From Sinorhizobium sp. A49 (GTDB taxonomy: Bacteria; Pseudomonadota; Alphaproteobacteria; Rhizobiales; Rhizobiaceae), in NCBI RefSeq assembly GCF_002002725.1, contig NZ_MUNW01000055.1, positions 124,001 through 188,000 on the forward strand: DNA of 64,000 nt. The letters run 5' to 3'. The position numbers and the translations under genes are program-made. The notes below the pieces were generated by a model. That model was not told where the DNA came from and searched no databases. It saw only the letters and a list, made by a program, of their open reading frames with translations. Every line of letters starts with the position of its first letter. Position 1 is the stretch's first letter. This document shows positions 26,012 to 43,285 of the stretch, in pieces.

Positions 26012-27518
26012 AATCGGGCTTGATCGTCCTGATGCACCGTTCGCGGTAGTTCTCCAGGTCCAGTTGCTCGATCTCCATGATGTTCAGCCCATAGCCGTAG
26101 ATCCCGTGCGCATTGTGCTGAGACGGGCGGAAGACACGTCCTTCCCGCGCGAAAATACGGCCGGCATTGCGTGCAACCGTGCTCCCGAGGACCACCGGAT
26201 TGCGCTTGTGCGGTGTGATGCGTGCGAGCCCCGGGCCATCGACTTCAAAGACGTGGAGTTCGCTGCAATGGTCCTCGTAGGCGTGAAACTCCGACAGGTT
26301 CGTAAACAGCCACCACCGCCCCTCGTGACGTGTCAGTATGCTGTCAGCGGCGGACAAACCGTTGAGTGCCGTTGCGTGCAGCTCCCACTTCAACGGAAAT
26401 TCGACGCAGCGCCAGATCTCGATGCGCTTGGATTGATGCGTCTCGGGCATCATGAAGATGTCGTCGCCATCGCGAAAAACGAACGGATAGGACAGATGGT
26501 AGTCGCAATTCAGCGCCACGCCCACCGGCTCGAGCCGGTCGCCGTCAAAACGACCGACCGCGATATGCGCCTTGCGGTCGCCATCGGCATAAGCTTCGTA
26601 GAACAGGTAGCATTGGTCCTCATGCTGGAGCAGAAACGGGTCCGCCTTGATATCCGTCGCCGTCGGTGGGATCTCGACGGAGCCGCCCGGCTCGAAATCG
26701 TCGATCCGGCCGCTGCCGGTAAAGAGTGTCCAGACGGCAGCCCCTGTCCCGGCCTTGTGCTGCACGGCCTTCTTCACCCGTGCGACAAGGTGACCACTCA
26801 GGATGCCGAGATATCGAGCCAATTCGTCGATCGACGGCGGCGAGGCTTGGCTGCGCGCCGGCAGTGGCGTGGTGATCAGCTCGCCTGTATCGGCCAACCG
26901 CGAGAGTTCGCGCAATAGAAGGGTAGCCGCACGCTCCTTGACGAAGTTGATGTTCCTGACCGCGCTGAACTTGATGTTGAAGGACGACGACGCAATCGCA
27001 ACGGACGAGGCAGACACGCCGAGCCGAACATAGAGCGCCAGGTCGACGGACGGCGCGCCGGTTGCCACCTCGAGGTAGCTGAACCACTCACCAGCTCCCG
27101 ATTTCTGATCGGAGAAGGACAGTGCCCATTCGCCATAGGGCAACTCGCGCACGGCGTCGTCAGGCAGACCATTCGGCGTCATGCGGATCACCAGATCGAG
27201 ACCAAGCTCCGCCACTTGCGCCTGCGCCGCACCAGGTTCCGCCGATGCCAATGGCACGATGCGTTGCTTATGCGCATCGAAGTTGCACGGATTGTACGCC
27301 GCCTGGCGGCCGAACGCCGTCTGCTCCAGCCGATGAGCAAGCTTGAAGAACACGGAACTCCGACCGGCCCCATAGGGCGCGGGATGAACGAGCAAGGCAG
27401 TCAGGGCATATCTTGGATCCGCAACGATCCGGTCAAAGACCATCAGTTGCCAATTCTCGAAGCTCTCGTTCTGCTCGACCAGGATGCCGATACGCAATGG
27501 GAGGCTTGTGACACGCAT
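25932..27518 (-). CDS. Formyltransferase-like / GINT1 N-terminal-type beta-propeller protein
   Basis: A 528-residue protein with two parts. Residues about 5-180 resemble a formyltransferase-like Rossmann domain (LRIGILVEQNESFENWQL; LDLVIRMTPNG). Residues about 275-528 resemble the five-bladed propeller annotated as glucosamine inositolphosphorylceramide transferase 1 N-terminal domain: DPFLLQHEDQCYLFYEAY, HIAVGRFDGD, LSYPFVFRDGDDIFMMPET and RWWLFTNL. It is the last gene of the NRPS-PKS operon, 24 bases after the thioesterase gene. It could transfer or recognise a sugar or acyl group, linking peptide and glycan, but no catalytic residues can be assigned with certainty. Confidence 0.7.
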   Translation of the reverse strand: MRVTSLPLRIGILVEQNESFENWQLMVFDRIVADPRYALTALLVHPAPYGAGRSSVFFKLAHRLEQTAFGRQAAYNPCNFDAHKQRIVPLASAEPGAAQAQVAELGLDLVIRMTPNGLPDDAVRELPYGEWALSFSDQKSGAGEWFSYLEVATGAPSVDLALYVRLGVSASSVAIASSSFNIKFSAVRNINFVKERAATLLLRELSRLADTGELITTPLPARSQASPPSIDELARYLGILSGHLVARVKKAVQHKAGTGAAVWTLFTGSGRIDDFEPGGSVEIPPTATDIKADPFLLQHEDQCYLFYEAYADGDRKAHIAVGRFDGDRLEPVGVALNCDYHLSYPFVFRDGDDIFMMPETHQSKRIEIWRCVEFPLKWELHATALNGLSAADSILTRHEGRWWLFTNLSEFHAYEDHCSELHVFEVDGPGLARITPHKRNPVVLGSTVARNAGRIFAREGRVFRPSQHNAHGIYGYGLNIMEIEQLDLENYRERCIRTIKPDFKPGLLGCHHFDAAGDRYVLDARLTL

Positions 27519-27542
27519 GGATGTTGCCTTCGTACGCCGCGT

Positions 27543-30343
27543 TCAGCTCTCTTGATGAGAGCGGAATCTGTTGATGACAATCGTCGCCAGGGCCTGAATG
27601 CTGTTGCTGTTCAGGCTATCCTCATGCCAGCCCTCAAGGTCGAAGACCTCGCTGTCTTCAGCGATTGCACCACCCCAGCCGAAGAGCAGCTTGCGGGCCC
27701 GGCGGTGGGTGGCTTCGCTTCTAAACAGCAGAACGGACTTATCGTTCGTCGCTGCCGGGCGGTAGCGACGGGCTGCGTTGACCAGCAGATCGGTAACATC
27801 GGCATTGACGGCTTCTTCGGGAGAATGGGTGCCGGCCGGTAGCCCCAGGCGCTGGAGGAAGGCAAGCGTGAAGCTGAACTCCCTGAGATAGTCGACAAAA
27901 CCGAGGCGGCCGGAAAAGAGCTTGCGGGTGAAGTAGCCGATGCGCTTCAGGCGGCGCTCACCGTTCCAACGCAGGCGCCGCAGCCGGGACTGCGACCTGA
28001 CATAGCCCGGCGCCCAGGCATCGATGACGGCCGTGAAACGAAGATCTGCACCGCGCTGGCGCAGCTGACGGGCAATTTCGACCGCCAGCACGCCGTTGAC
28101 GCAAAGCCCCATGACGCCAACCGGCCCTTTAAGAATGTCTGCGCCCATGCTGTCGACGGCGTGCCCGGCGATCTCCTCAAGTGACATCGAGGCGAGATCG
28201 CCGGTGAGGTCCGCATGGAACATGTTGGCGTTGTAGACCGACACGGTATCGCCGAGGTCGGTGGCAAGTCTGTAGTAGAGGAACGGATGGTTGAGGGTGT
28301 AGAGCGTATAGGGCGCATCGGTGCGCCCGCAGGCACTGACGGACCAGGGGCTTGCACTCGGGCCTTCCAGTTCCGTCCCTCTCGGTTCCGTTTCGCCGAA
28401 CAGCGCCTTGGCAAAGCCGCCAAATGTCGGCTCCTTGAAGAGCAGCTCCAGGTCGGCCTTCGCACCAAGCTTCGATCGGGCGCCGGAGAGCATGCGCAAT
28501 GCCAGAAGCGAGTGGCCGCCCAGCGCGAAGAAGTTATCGTCCGGCGCGATCGTCGGGACGCCGAGCACCTCTGCCCAGATCGCCGCAAGAGCCTTGGTCT
28601 GGTCGGGTTGCGCCGGGGCCGGCACCGGACCGTTCGCCGGATCGAGGCGGTCGGCGACCACCGTGGCAACAGCGGTCGGCGGTACGGGAATGCGCAACGC
28701 GGTGCGATCGACGGTACCGCTGGCATCGCGCGGGAAATTGAGGAGTACGCTGATGCCGCCGGGCATGGCGGATTGGGACAGTTGCCTGCCCAGATAGTCC
28801 ATCAGATGCTCCGGCAGGCGATCGAGCGGTTCCGTGGTCGTCGGGGCCGGTGTGACGAAGGCATGGGCGCGTTTTCCATCCTCTTCGAGCAGGACCACAG
28901 CCGAACCAACAGATGGATGGGCGGCTAGCATCTGTTCGATCGCCGTCGCACGCCCCGTCTCGACCGGCTGCGTCTTGATCTCCCGCGGGGGGATGGTCAG
29001 GGCAGAGAGCGCAGCCGTGGGCTGCTCCAGCGCCATTTCATAGGCTTCCTGCCAGAGCCGCAGCAGGGATTCGATCGTCGCCTTTTCGAACAGGTCGGCA
29101 TTGTATTCGATGGACATGCGCCATCCGCTCGGCCTGCCGATCATGATGAAGCTCAGATCGTAGATGACGCCAGGGGATTGCGACGGCGCGCTGAGCAACT
29201 CGAAACCGCCGTACTGATGATCTTCCAGGAAGGCCTTCTGCAGGTTGAAGTTCACTGAGATCAGCGGATTGCGCGAGGGGTCGCGGACCGGATTGACCAG
29301 TTCCACCAGCTTGTTGAACGGCATTCTGTGGTGGTTGAGCGCAGCGGTCACCGTTGCGCCTGCCGATCGCACATGCTCGGCAAAGGTGATGTCGCTGCCC
29401 ATGTCGAAGCGCAGAACGACATTGTTGATGAAGACTCCGATGAGGTTCTCCAGGTCCGTCTCGTCACGCCCGGCGACCTGCGAGCCGAACATGACGGTAC
29501 TCTTCCCGGTGTAACGCTGCAGCAAGGCGCTGACGACGGCGGCACCGAAGCTGTAGAGCGACACCCGGTGAGCGCGTGCCGCAGCATCGATCCGCTCGCT
29601 GAAATCGCCTGTGTTGTTGACAGAGAGGATGTTGCCGCGACTGGTCTTGACCGGCCCTCGCGGCGTATCCGGAACAACCTCGAAATATGGTGCGCCGGTC
29701 AACTGCTCGCGCCAGAACGACTTCTCGGTCTCGAAACCATAGCTGCCCAGGTACTCCTGCTGCCACAGCGAGAAGTCGCCGTATTGCAACGGCAGTTCGG
29801 GTACGGCCGGCTGCCGTCCGGCATCAAGCGCCGATGCGATCTCACCGACCTCGCGGCCCAGCACGCGGATCGACCAACCGTCGAAGCAGCTCTGGTGGGC
29901 GGTGATCAGCAGAAAGCCCCGCTCGTTCTCCACCATCAGCAGCGAGACGCGGAAGAGATAGGGGCTGCTGAGGTCGAACGGCGCGCGCGCGGTTTCCTCG
30001 CCAATCGACAGGATGCGCTGATCGCGCTGATCGACGGGCACATTGCGCAGGTCGATCACCGACATCCTGAAGTCGACCTGATCGACGACCTGCTGGCAGG
30101 GCCTGCCGCCCACCTCGACGAACCGGGTGCGCAGGATCTCATGGCGCTGGATCACCGTGCGAAACGCCGCCTCCAGTGTCGAAGATCGGAAGGCGCCACG
30201 GATCTCCCAGCGGACCGCGACGTTGAGCGCCGGATTGCCCGGCTTCAATTGGTCGAGGATCCAGCAGCGCAACTGGGTCTGGGAACAGGGGAACTCCGCA
30301 ATCACGGTGGGTTCGGCGGCAGGTGCAGTGTTGTTGGTCTCTT

Positions 30344-30347
<4 letters not shown>
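27543..30347 (-). CDS. Terminal NRPS protein: C (degenerate) - truncated A - PCP - TE
   Basis: A 934-residue protein. Residues about 17-455 form a condensation domain, but the HHxxxDG motif reads HQSCFDG (His151, Gln152, Asp156, Gly157), replacing the catalytic second His. Residues about 460-555 are only the C-terminal subdomain of an adenylation domain; the A10 lysine is absent (SGTVDR). Residues about 583-650 are a PCP with the phosphopantetheine Ser613 in LGGHSLL. Residues about 675-930 are a thioesterase with GLCVNG, giving Cys749 as nucleophile in place of Ser; Asp776 and His908 complete a triad. It should receive the chain from the 2701-aa protein and release it. Its start overlaps the previous stop as ATGA. 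Confidence 0.9.
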
Positions 30348-38445
<8,098 letters not shown>

Positions 38446-38449
<4 letters not shown>

Positions 38450-40392
38450 GAGGCGCTCCTGCGGAAGTGGGACATGTTCTTTTTCTGGCGCGCCGCACGT
38501 TCGGCCGCCGTCATCGCGCGGGCACTGGCAGACGACTTTCCGTCAAGAAAATCAGCCAGTTCGCGAACGGTCGTATGCTTGAACAGCGCGACCACATCGA
38601 TCGGTCGGGCAAGCTTTGCCTCCAGCGCCGCGTGTACCCGCATCAGCTGCAGCGATGTGCCGCCGAAATCGAAGAAGTTGCGATCAAACTCCACGGCCTG
38701 AAGGCCAAGGACGCTGCACCAGAGTTTTTGCAAGACCGCCTCGGTTCGGCTGGCGACGGGCGCGTTTTCGGCGGGCAACGCATCCACCGGCAGCGGCAGC
38801 CTGGCACGGTCGACCTTGCCCGACTGGTGCAGCGGCAATTGATCGAGCACGATCACTGCACTCGGGATCATGTAGGCGGGAAGACTGTTGCGCAGCCTCT
38901 CCATCACGCCACGGATCAGCTCGGCATCATCTGCCCGCGTGCCCTCGCGCGGGCACAGGTAACCGACGATGCGCTTGTGCGACTGATCCAGATGCTGGCA
39001 GATGACGACGCCATCGGCGAGCCGGGGATCGCGCCGCAAGGCGGCTTCGATCTCGTCAAGCTCGATGCGTTTTCCATTCAACTTGATCTGCCGGTCCCGC
39101 CGGCCCCGAAAGAGGAGGATGCCGTCGTTGCCGAGCACGGAGAGATCGCCCGTCAGATAGCCGCGCACATCGCCCTCATCGGTGCGGATCGTCACGAACC
39201 GCTCCGCCGTCAGTTCGGGACGCCGGAAGTAACCGATGGCGACCCCTTCGCCGGTGAGAACAAGCTCCCCCTCCATGCCGCGCCCGACCGGGCGATGGTC
39301 CTCGTCGACAATCAATATTCCGGTGTGGCTGACGGCGCGGCCAATCGGCACATCCTTGCCGTCGAACGCGGCGGGGATGTCGAAGGCGGTGGCGATGACA
39401 GTGATTTCCGTCGGGCCGTAGCCGTTGGTCAGGCGGCACTCCGGATGCGCCTTCTGAAAACGTTTGACATGTTCGGCCGAGGCGACTTCGCCGCCGAACA
39501 TCAGGTGCCGCAGCGTCGGCAGCTCGCCGCAGGAGAAATCGGCGAGCAGGTTGAACAGACCCGTGGTGATCAGGGAGACGGTGACGCCATTGTCGCGGAT
39601 GACGTCCCGAAGCCGGCCGATGGAGAAATTTCCGTCCGGCAAACCGGCAATGGTGCCGCCATTCGTCAACGTGCCCCAGACCTCGAAGGTGGCGATGTCG
39701 AACGCGATGGTGGCCGCATGCAGCACGACATCGCCGCTGCCGAGCTCGACATAGTTCTGATCGAGCGCGAGCCGGGTGATGCCGCGATGCGGAATGGCGA
39801 CGCCCTTCGGTCGGCCGGTCGAACCCGACGTGTACATGACGTAGGCCATGTCGCCGCCGGCGACAGCCACGGGTTCGAACGGCTTCGCCTGAGCGCGGGA
39901 GAGATCGGCAACGAGGGCATGGAGGTCGGCGATCGTGCCTTTGACGCTCGGAACCTGGCGCATCGTAACAAGGGTGCAGGGATCGACAAAGACCACCTTC
40001 GGCTCGCAGTCGCCGACGACGTAGTCGAGGTGATCGACAGGAAAGGTCGTGTCCAGCGGCAGATAGGCAGCGCCTGCCTTCAGGATGGCCAGCATGGCGA
40101 CGATCGTCTCAAGGGACCGCGGAACGAAAAGACAGACGATGTCGCCCTTTGTCACGCCCTGGTCGGTCAGGTAAGCGGCGAGCGCATCGGACAGAGTGTC
40201 AAGTTCGCCATAGGTGATCGAGTAATCGTCGAAGATGATTGCCGTTGCCTGCGGCGCCGCCTGGGCCTGCTGATGAACGATGGCATGAACCGAGCGCTCC
40301 GGATCGTAGGACACGGTTTCCTGGGAGCGACCCGTCGCGCGCCCGGACATCGCCGCCGAACCGTCGCCTCCGGAAAATTGGAACTCAGCCAT
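38446..40392 (-). CDS. NRPS loading protein: A-PCP
   Basis: A 648-residue protein with an adenylation domain at about 30-535 (YTSGSTGRPKGV at 187-198, YGPTE at 325-329, YLTGD near 412-416, A10 lysine in SGKVDR at 524-529) and a PCP at about 547-615 (Ser580 in FGGTSLQL). It activates an amino or aryl acid and loads it on its own carrier for elongation by the KS of the next protein. Pocket residues by eye are DIFLMGGVIK, which I cannot match to one substrate. It begins the operon: AGGAGG precedes the ATG, and its stop overlaps the megasynthase start as ATGA. The basic C-terminal tail (ERAARQKKNMSHFRR) may dock to the next protein. Confidence 0.93.
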
Positions 40393-40576
40393 ACTTCGCC
40401 TCCTGTTCCTCTCGCTTCACCGCCTGGCGGAAAGACCCAGACGTCCTCCCGGCAACAGACGGCCGGCGAAATTTGCTGCAATGCCGTCGTCTGCCAGAAT
40501 TCCATGGTGGCGAAAAATGAACAGCTGATCATTGGGATAGCCGCATCGATACCCGGCGATCAAAAGGGTTAGCTCC

Positions 40577-40585
40577 CCTTAGTCC
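40577..40585 (-). promoter_or_regulatory. GGACTAAGG element upstream of the NRPS-PKS operon
   Basis: GGACTAAGG on the coding strand of the NRPS-PKS operon, in the centre of a TCCCC/GGGGA inverted repeat. It differs by one base from the GGAYTARGC pattern found before the polysaccharide genes and has the same orientation relative to the gene it precedes. A shared regulator is inferred, not shown. Confidence 0.3.
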
Positions 40586-40746
40586 TTAGGGGGATGCGAC
40601 CCGGGGAGATATGCGGACAACCCGTCATGCCATGCAGACAGAACCGTTTGTTTTCGCTTTGTTTTCATGCGCTTCCAGATGCGCCCGCGGCACTGGACCT
40701 TGAGGATCGAGCGGGGCTAAGACGATCGACCGCGCCGCGCGTCCTG

Positions 40747-40842
40747 TCAGACGGACAAAGGCAGCTGCAGCACCTCGAATTGCGGAATGTTCTCATCCTT
40801 GAACCGGATGGAATTTGAGGAAACATGCAGTCCCCGCACGAC
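40747..40842 (-). pseudogene. In-frame coding continuation after the GH16 stop codon
   Basis: After the TAG that ends the GH16 gene (40845-40843), the same frame stays open for 31 codons (VVRGLHVSSNSIRF...QFEVLQLPLSV) to a TGA at 40749-40747. The peptide looks like a normal protein C-terminus with balanced composition. Either the gene once ended here and gained a nonsense codon, or the TAG is read through at some frequency. The GH16 fold itself is complete before the TAG, so the enzyme should still work. Confidence 0.35.
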
Positions 40843-41700
40843 CTATGGAAGGTCGTAGGCCCGGACATAATCGATGAACATGTGGGAGGGATCAGGCGCC
40901 TGGTCCGCCGTCTTTTCGACCAGAGCGAGGTTGAGCAGCACATACATCGGCTGCCGGTGCTCGGGCCGCGTCTCTGCCTTCCAGACGAGTTTCCGGTCGA
41001 AATACATCCGGATGAACTCGGAATCGATCTTCACCCCATAGGTGTGAAAGTCCCGGGGATCGGCATCGTCAAACACCTCGATCCGGCTGAATTGGGAATC
41101 GTTCTTGTCGTCGCGATGCCAGACATGGATGACCGAGGAGTAACCGTCCGGCTTGTCGCCGTAAAATTCCATCACGTCTATTTCCGCCGTCGACGTCGAG
41201 CGATCCTTGCCGATCAACCAGAAGGCGGGCCATACCCCAGGGCCGACCGGCAGCTGGGCACGCATTTCGAAATAGCCGTATTGCTGGGCAAAGCCGTTGC
41301 CCTTCGTATCCACCGACGCAAGCAGCCCGGACTGCCAGTCTCCCTCAGGATCACGCTTTGCTTCGATCCTCAGGATGCCGTTCTCGGTCTTGAATGGTGT
41401 GCGCTCGCCGGGATTGGCGAAGCGGGCACCTCCGAAATCCCCGGACCACGGCGTGTGCGCGATCCATCGGGTGCCGGGCCCCCAGGCCGATACGCTCAGA
41501 TCGTCAAAGTTCTCGTCGAAGGTCAGACGCATATCGTCGACGGGGAGCGCGTCGCCTGTGTCCCCGCCTGTGTATCCGTCAGCCGAGGCGCCAGATGCGA
41601 GCATCAAGATCCACAGACAACCGATGACAGGCCGGACGAAGCGCCGAACTGAAGAGCGGCGGGCCAAGCAACGGCGCGGTTCGCGAACAGATGGGGTCAT
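40843..41700 (-). CDS. Secreted glycoside hydrolase family 16 (ExoK-like beta-glucanase)
   Basis: A 285-residue GH16 beta-glucanase/glycanase. The N-terminus is basic and followed by a hydrophobic signal (FVRPVIGCLWILMLASGASA). The catalytic motif is EIDVMEFYG with nucleophile and acid/base glutamates flanking the aspartate. Other family segments are GYFEMRAQLPVGPGVWPAFWLIG, HTYGVKID and the final DYVRAYDLP. S. meliloti ExoK and ExsH, which cut succinoglycan to lower-mass forms, are the nearest known examples in role. It probably trims the polysaccharide made by this locus. It is transcribed toward the NRPS operon and away from the polymerase gene. The frame continues past its stop for 31 codons. 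Confidence 0.9.
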   Translation of the reverse strand: MTPSVREPRRCLARRSSVRRFVRPVIGCLWILMLASGASADGYTGGDTGDALPVDDMRLTFDENFDDLSVSAWGPGTRWIAHTPWSGDFGGARFANPGERTPFKTENGILRIEAKRDPEGDWQSGLLASVDTKGNGFAQQYGYFEMRAQLPVGPGVWPAFWLIGKDRSTSTAEIDVMEFYGDKPDGYSSVIHVWHRDDKNDSQFSRIEVFDDADPRDFHTYGVKIDSEFIRMYFDRKLVWKAETRPEHRQPMYVLLNLALVEKTADQAPDPSHMFIDYVRAYDLP

Positions 41701-41767
41701 GGCGGGAAACTAACGCGGCAGCCCGTCCGGGGTCCATTACCGATTCAGGCCGGGGCGCTATGCGAAA

Positions 41768-41776
41768 GGCTTAGCC
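41768..41776 (+). promoter_or_regulatory. GGCTTAGCC element upstream of the polymerase gene
   Basis: AAAGGCTTAGCCGC at 41765-41778 closely matches AAAGGGATTAGCCGC at 12177-12191 before the ExoF-like gene. It lies 64 bases before the polymerase start and is nearly palindromic, so it could serve the divergent GH16 gene too. The 139-base gap shows no other clear signal. Confidence 0.3.
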
Positions 41777-41839
41777 GCAGGCGTAAATACGCGGCATGCC
41801 CCCTTTGATAGGATCGTTTCATGAACTGGAAATGGTGGC

Positions 41840-43285
41840 ATGAGCTTTGAACTGATCGGCTTCGTTACCGTACTTGTGGGGTTGGGCGTGCTCATGGCGC
41901 CCATCCATTGGGCTTTGACGTTCATGGTCGTATCCACCACGCTCGGCTCGGCGGCGGCAATCGACCTTCCGGCCCTTGGCGGCGCATCCATCCTTGTTCC
42001 CAATGTCTTCCTGCTGTTTTTCGGCGTCAGAATCCTGATGGCTTATGGCGAAGGTCCGGTGCTGGCGGCCTTCGCGCCGGCCGGCTCCGGCTTCTGGCTG
42101 ATGGTGCTCACGCTTTTCGGCGTGCTGACCGCGATCCTGTCGCCTCGCGTGTTCCAGGGAGCCGTCGATGTGATGACGGTCGAACGATCGGTCGGTGCGA
42201 GAAGTTTCATAGCGCTGTCGCCGCTCAGGTCTTCATCCAACAACATAACGCAGGCCGTCTACGCGCTCGGGGGGCTTGCCTGTTTCGGATTCTGCCACGC
42301 CTATCTGCGTCGCCCGGCGGCTCCGTCGCACCTCGTCAGCGCCATCCTCATTGCGGCAGCGGTCAATCTCGCCTTCGCCGCCGCCGACATCGTCACCTAC
42401 TTCTCCGGCACCGAGTATCTTCTGAGCGTGGTGCGAACGGCAAACTACGCCCTTCTGACAGCGGCGGAAAAAGGCGGGCTGAAACGGATTTCTGGATCGT
42501 TCCCCGAAGCATCGGCCTTTGCCGACTACACCCTGGTCCTGTTCGCCGCGACGGCCAGCCTCTGGCTCGACCGGGTGCGCTCGCGCGTGACGGCAGCGTT
42601 GGCCCTTGCCTCGCTCGCCGGCCTGGTGTTTTCGACGTCTGCGACAGCGCTGCTCGGGTTGGCCGCCGTCTTCCCGTTTCTCTGGATACGGTCGATCGTG
42701 ACGGTCTTCCAACGGAAAAATCCCGGACGCCCCGTGTTTCTCGCCGCCCTTTTCCTGATCGTGCCGCTCGTCCTGCTCACGGTCGTCAACATGTTTCCGG
42801 AGCTGGTGTCGACCGTTTACGACTTTCTCGATGAGATGCTCCTGTCAAAGGTCGACAGCCAGTCTGGCCGCGAGCGCGCAATGTGGAACGCGGCCGCCTA
42901 TGAGGCCTTCGTCAACACTTTCGGCATGGGCGCGGGTCTGGGAAGCGCGCGCGCATCCAGCTATCTGCTGGTCCTCCTGTCGAATGTCGGTGTCCTGGGG
43001 CTGGTCATCTTCTGCATCTTTGTCGCAACCATCCTTTGCGCTCGCGTGCCGTCGGCCGCTCAGCAGCGTGTGGAAGGTCTTGCAGCGCTACGGGCAGCGA
43101 AAGCCGGATTTGTCGCCGCGCTCAGCACGTCTCTCGTTTCCGGCACCGTCTATGACCTGGGCCTGCTTTTCTACATCCTTGCCGGTAGCGTGTCGGCGCT
43201 GACATGCCTGCAAATCACCGAGGCGGCAGCACGCCGACCACGACTTGTCGGTGCGGCTAGCCCGCGCCGCATGGGAGGCTCCTGA
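41840..43285 (+). CDS. Wzy/O-antigen-ligase-like polysaccharide polymerase (ExoQ-like)
   Basis: A 481-residue inner-membrane protein with about 10-12 hydrophobic segments and a large central periplasmic loop (residues about 315-365, with VSTVYDFLDEMLLSKVDSQSGRERAMW). The loop resembles the Wzy_C/O-antigen ligase region in which a conserved Arg near the SGR motif is typical. It should join repeat units after flipping. It starts the two-gene plus-strand unit with the pyruvyltransferase, whose ATG overlaps its TGA. No N-terminal signal beyond the first helix is needed. Polymerase versus ligase cannot be told apart by sequence alone; context favours polymerase. Confidence 0.85.
   Translation: MSFELIGFVTVLVGLGVLMAPIHWALTFMVVSTTLGSAAAIDLPALGGASILVPNVFLLFFGVRILMAYGEGPVLAAFAPAGSGFWLMVLTLFGVLTAILSPRVFQGAVDVMTVERSVGARSFIALSPLRSSSNNITQAVYALGGLACFGFCHAYLRRPAAPSHLVSAILIAAAVNLAFAAADIVTYFSGTEYLLSVVRTANYALLTAAEKGGLKRISGSFPEASAFADYTLVLFAATASLWLDRVRSRVTAALALASLAGLVFSTSATALLGLAAVFPFLWIRSIVTVFQRKNPGRPVFLAALFLIVPLVLLTVVNMFPELVSTVYDFLDEMLLSKVDSQSGRERAMWNAAAYEAFVNTFGMGAGLGSARASSYLLVLLSNVGVLGLVIFCIFVATILCARVPSAAQQRVEGLAALRAAKAGFVAALSTSLVSGTVYDLGLLFYILAGSVSALTCLQITEAAARRPRLVGAASPRRMGGS

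Larger units (their letters stand above)
40393..40842 (-). promoter_or_regulatory. Upstream region of the NRPS-PKS operon
   Basis: This 450-base gap precedes the A-PCP gene. It contains an imperfect 21-base inverted repeat, TCCCC-N11-GGGGA (40574-40594). On the minus strand this includes GGACTAAGG (40585-40577), like elements before other transcripts of the locus. It lies about 185 bases before the start codon. The right part (40747-40842) is an in-frame continuation of the GH16 gene beyond its stop. A plus-strand 30-codon reading at 40611 with a good ribosome site is not convincing. Confidence 0.4.

Noticed and set aside
38467-40572. A 701-codon plus-strand reading opposite the A-PCP gene
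   Set aside because: It mirrors the complete adenylation domain on the minus strand and has no family features of its own.
40611-40703. A 30-codon plus-strand reading with a good ribosome site upstream of the NRPS operon
   Set aside because: The peptide is unremarkable and has no support beyond the GGGGAG; too weak to list as a gene.
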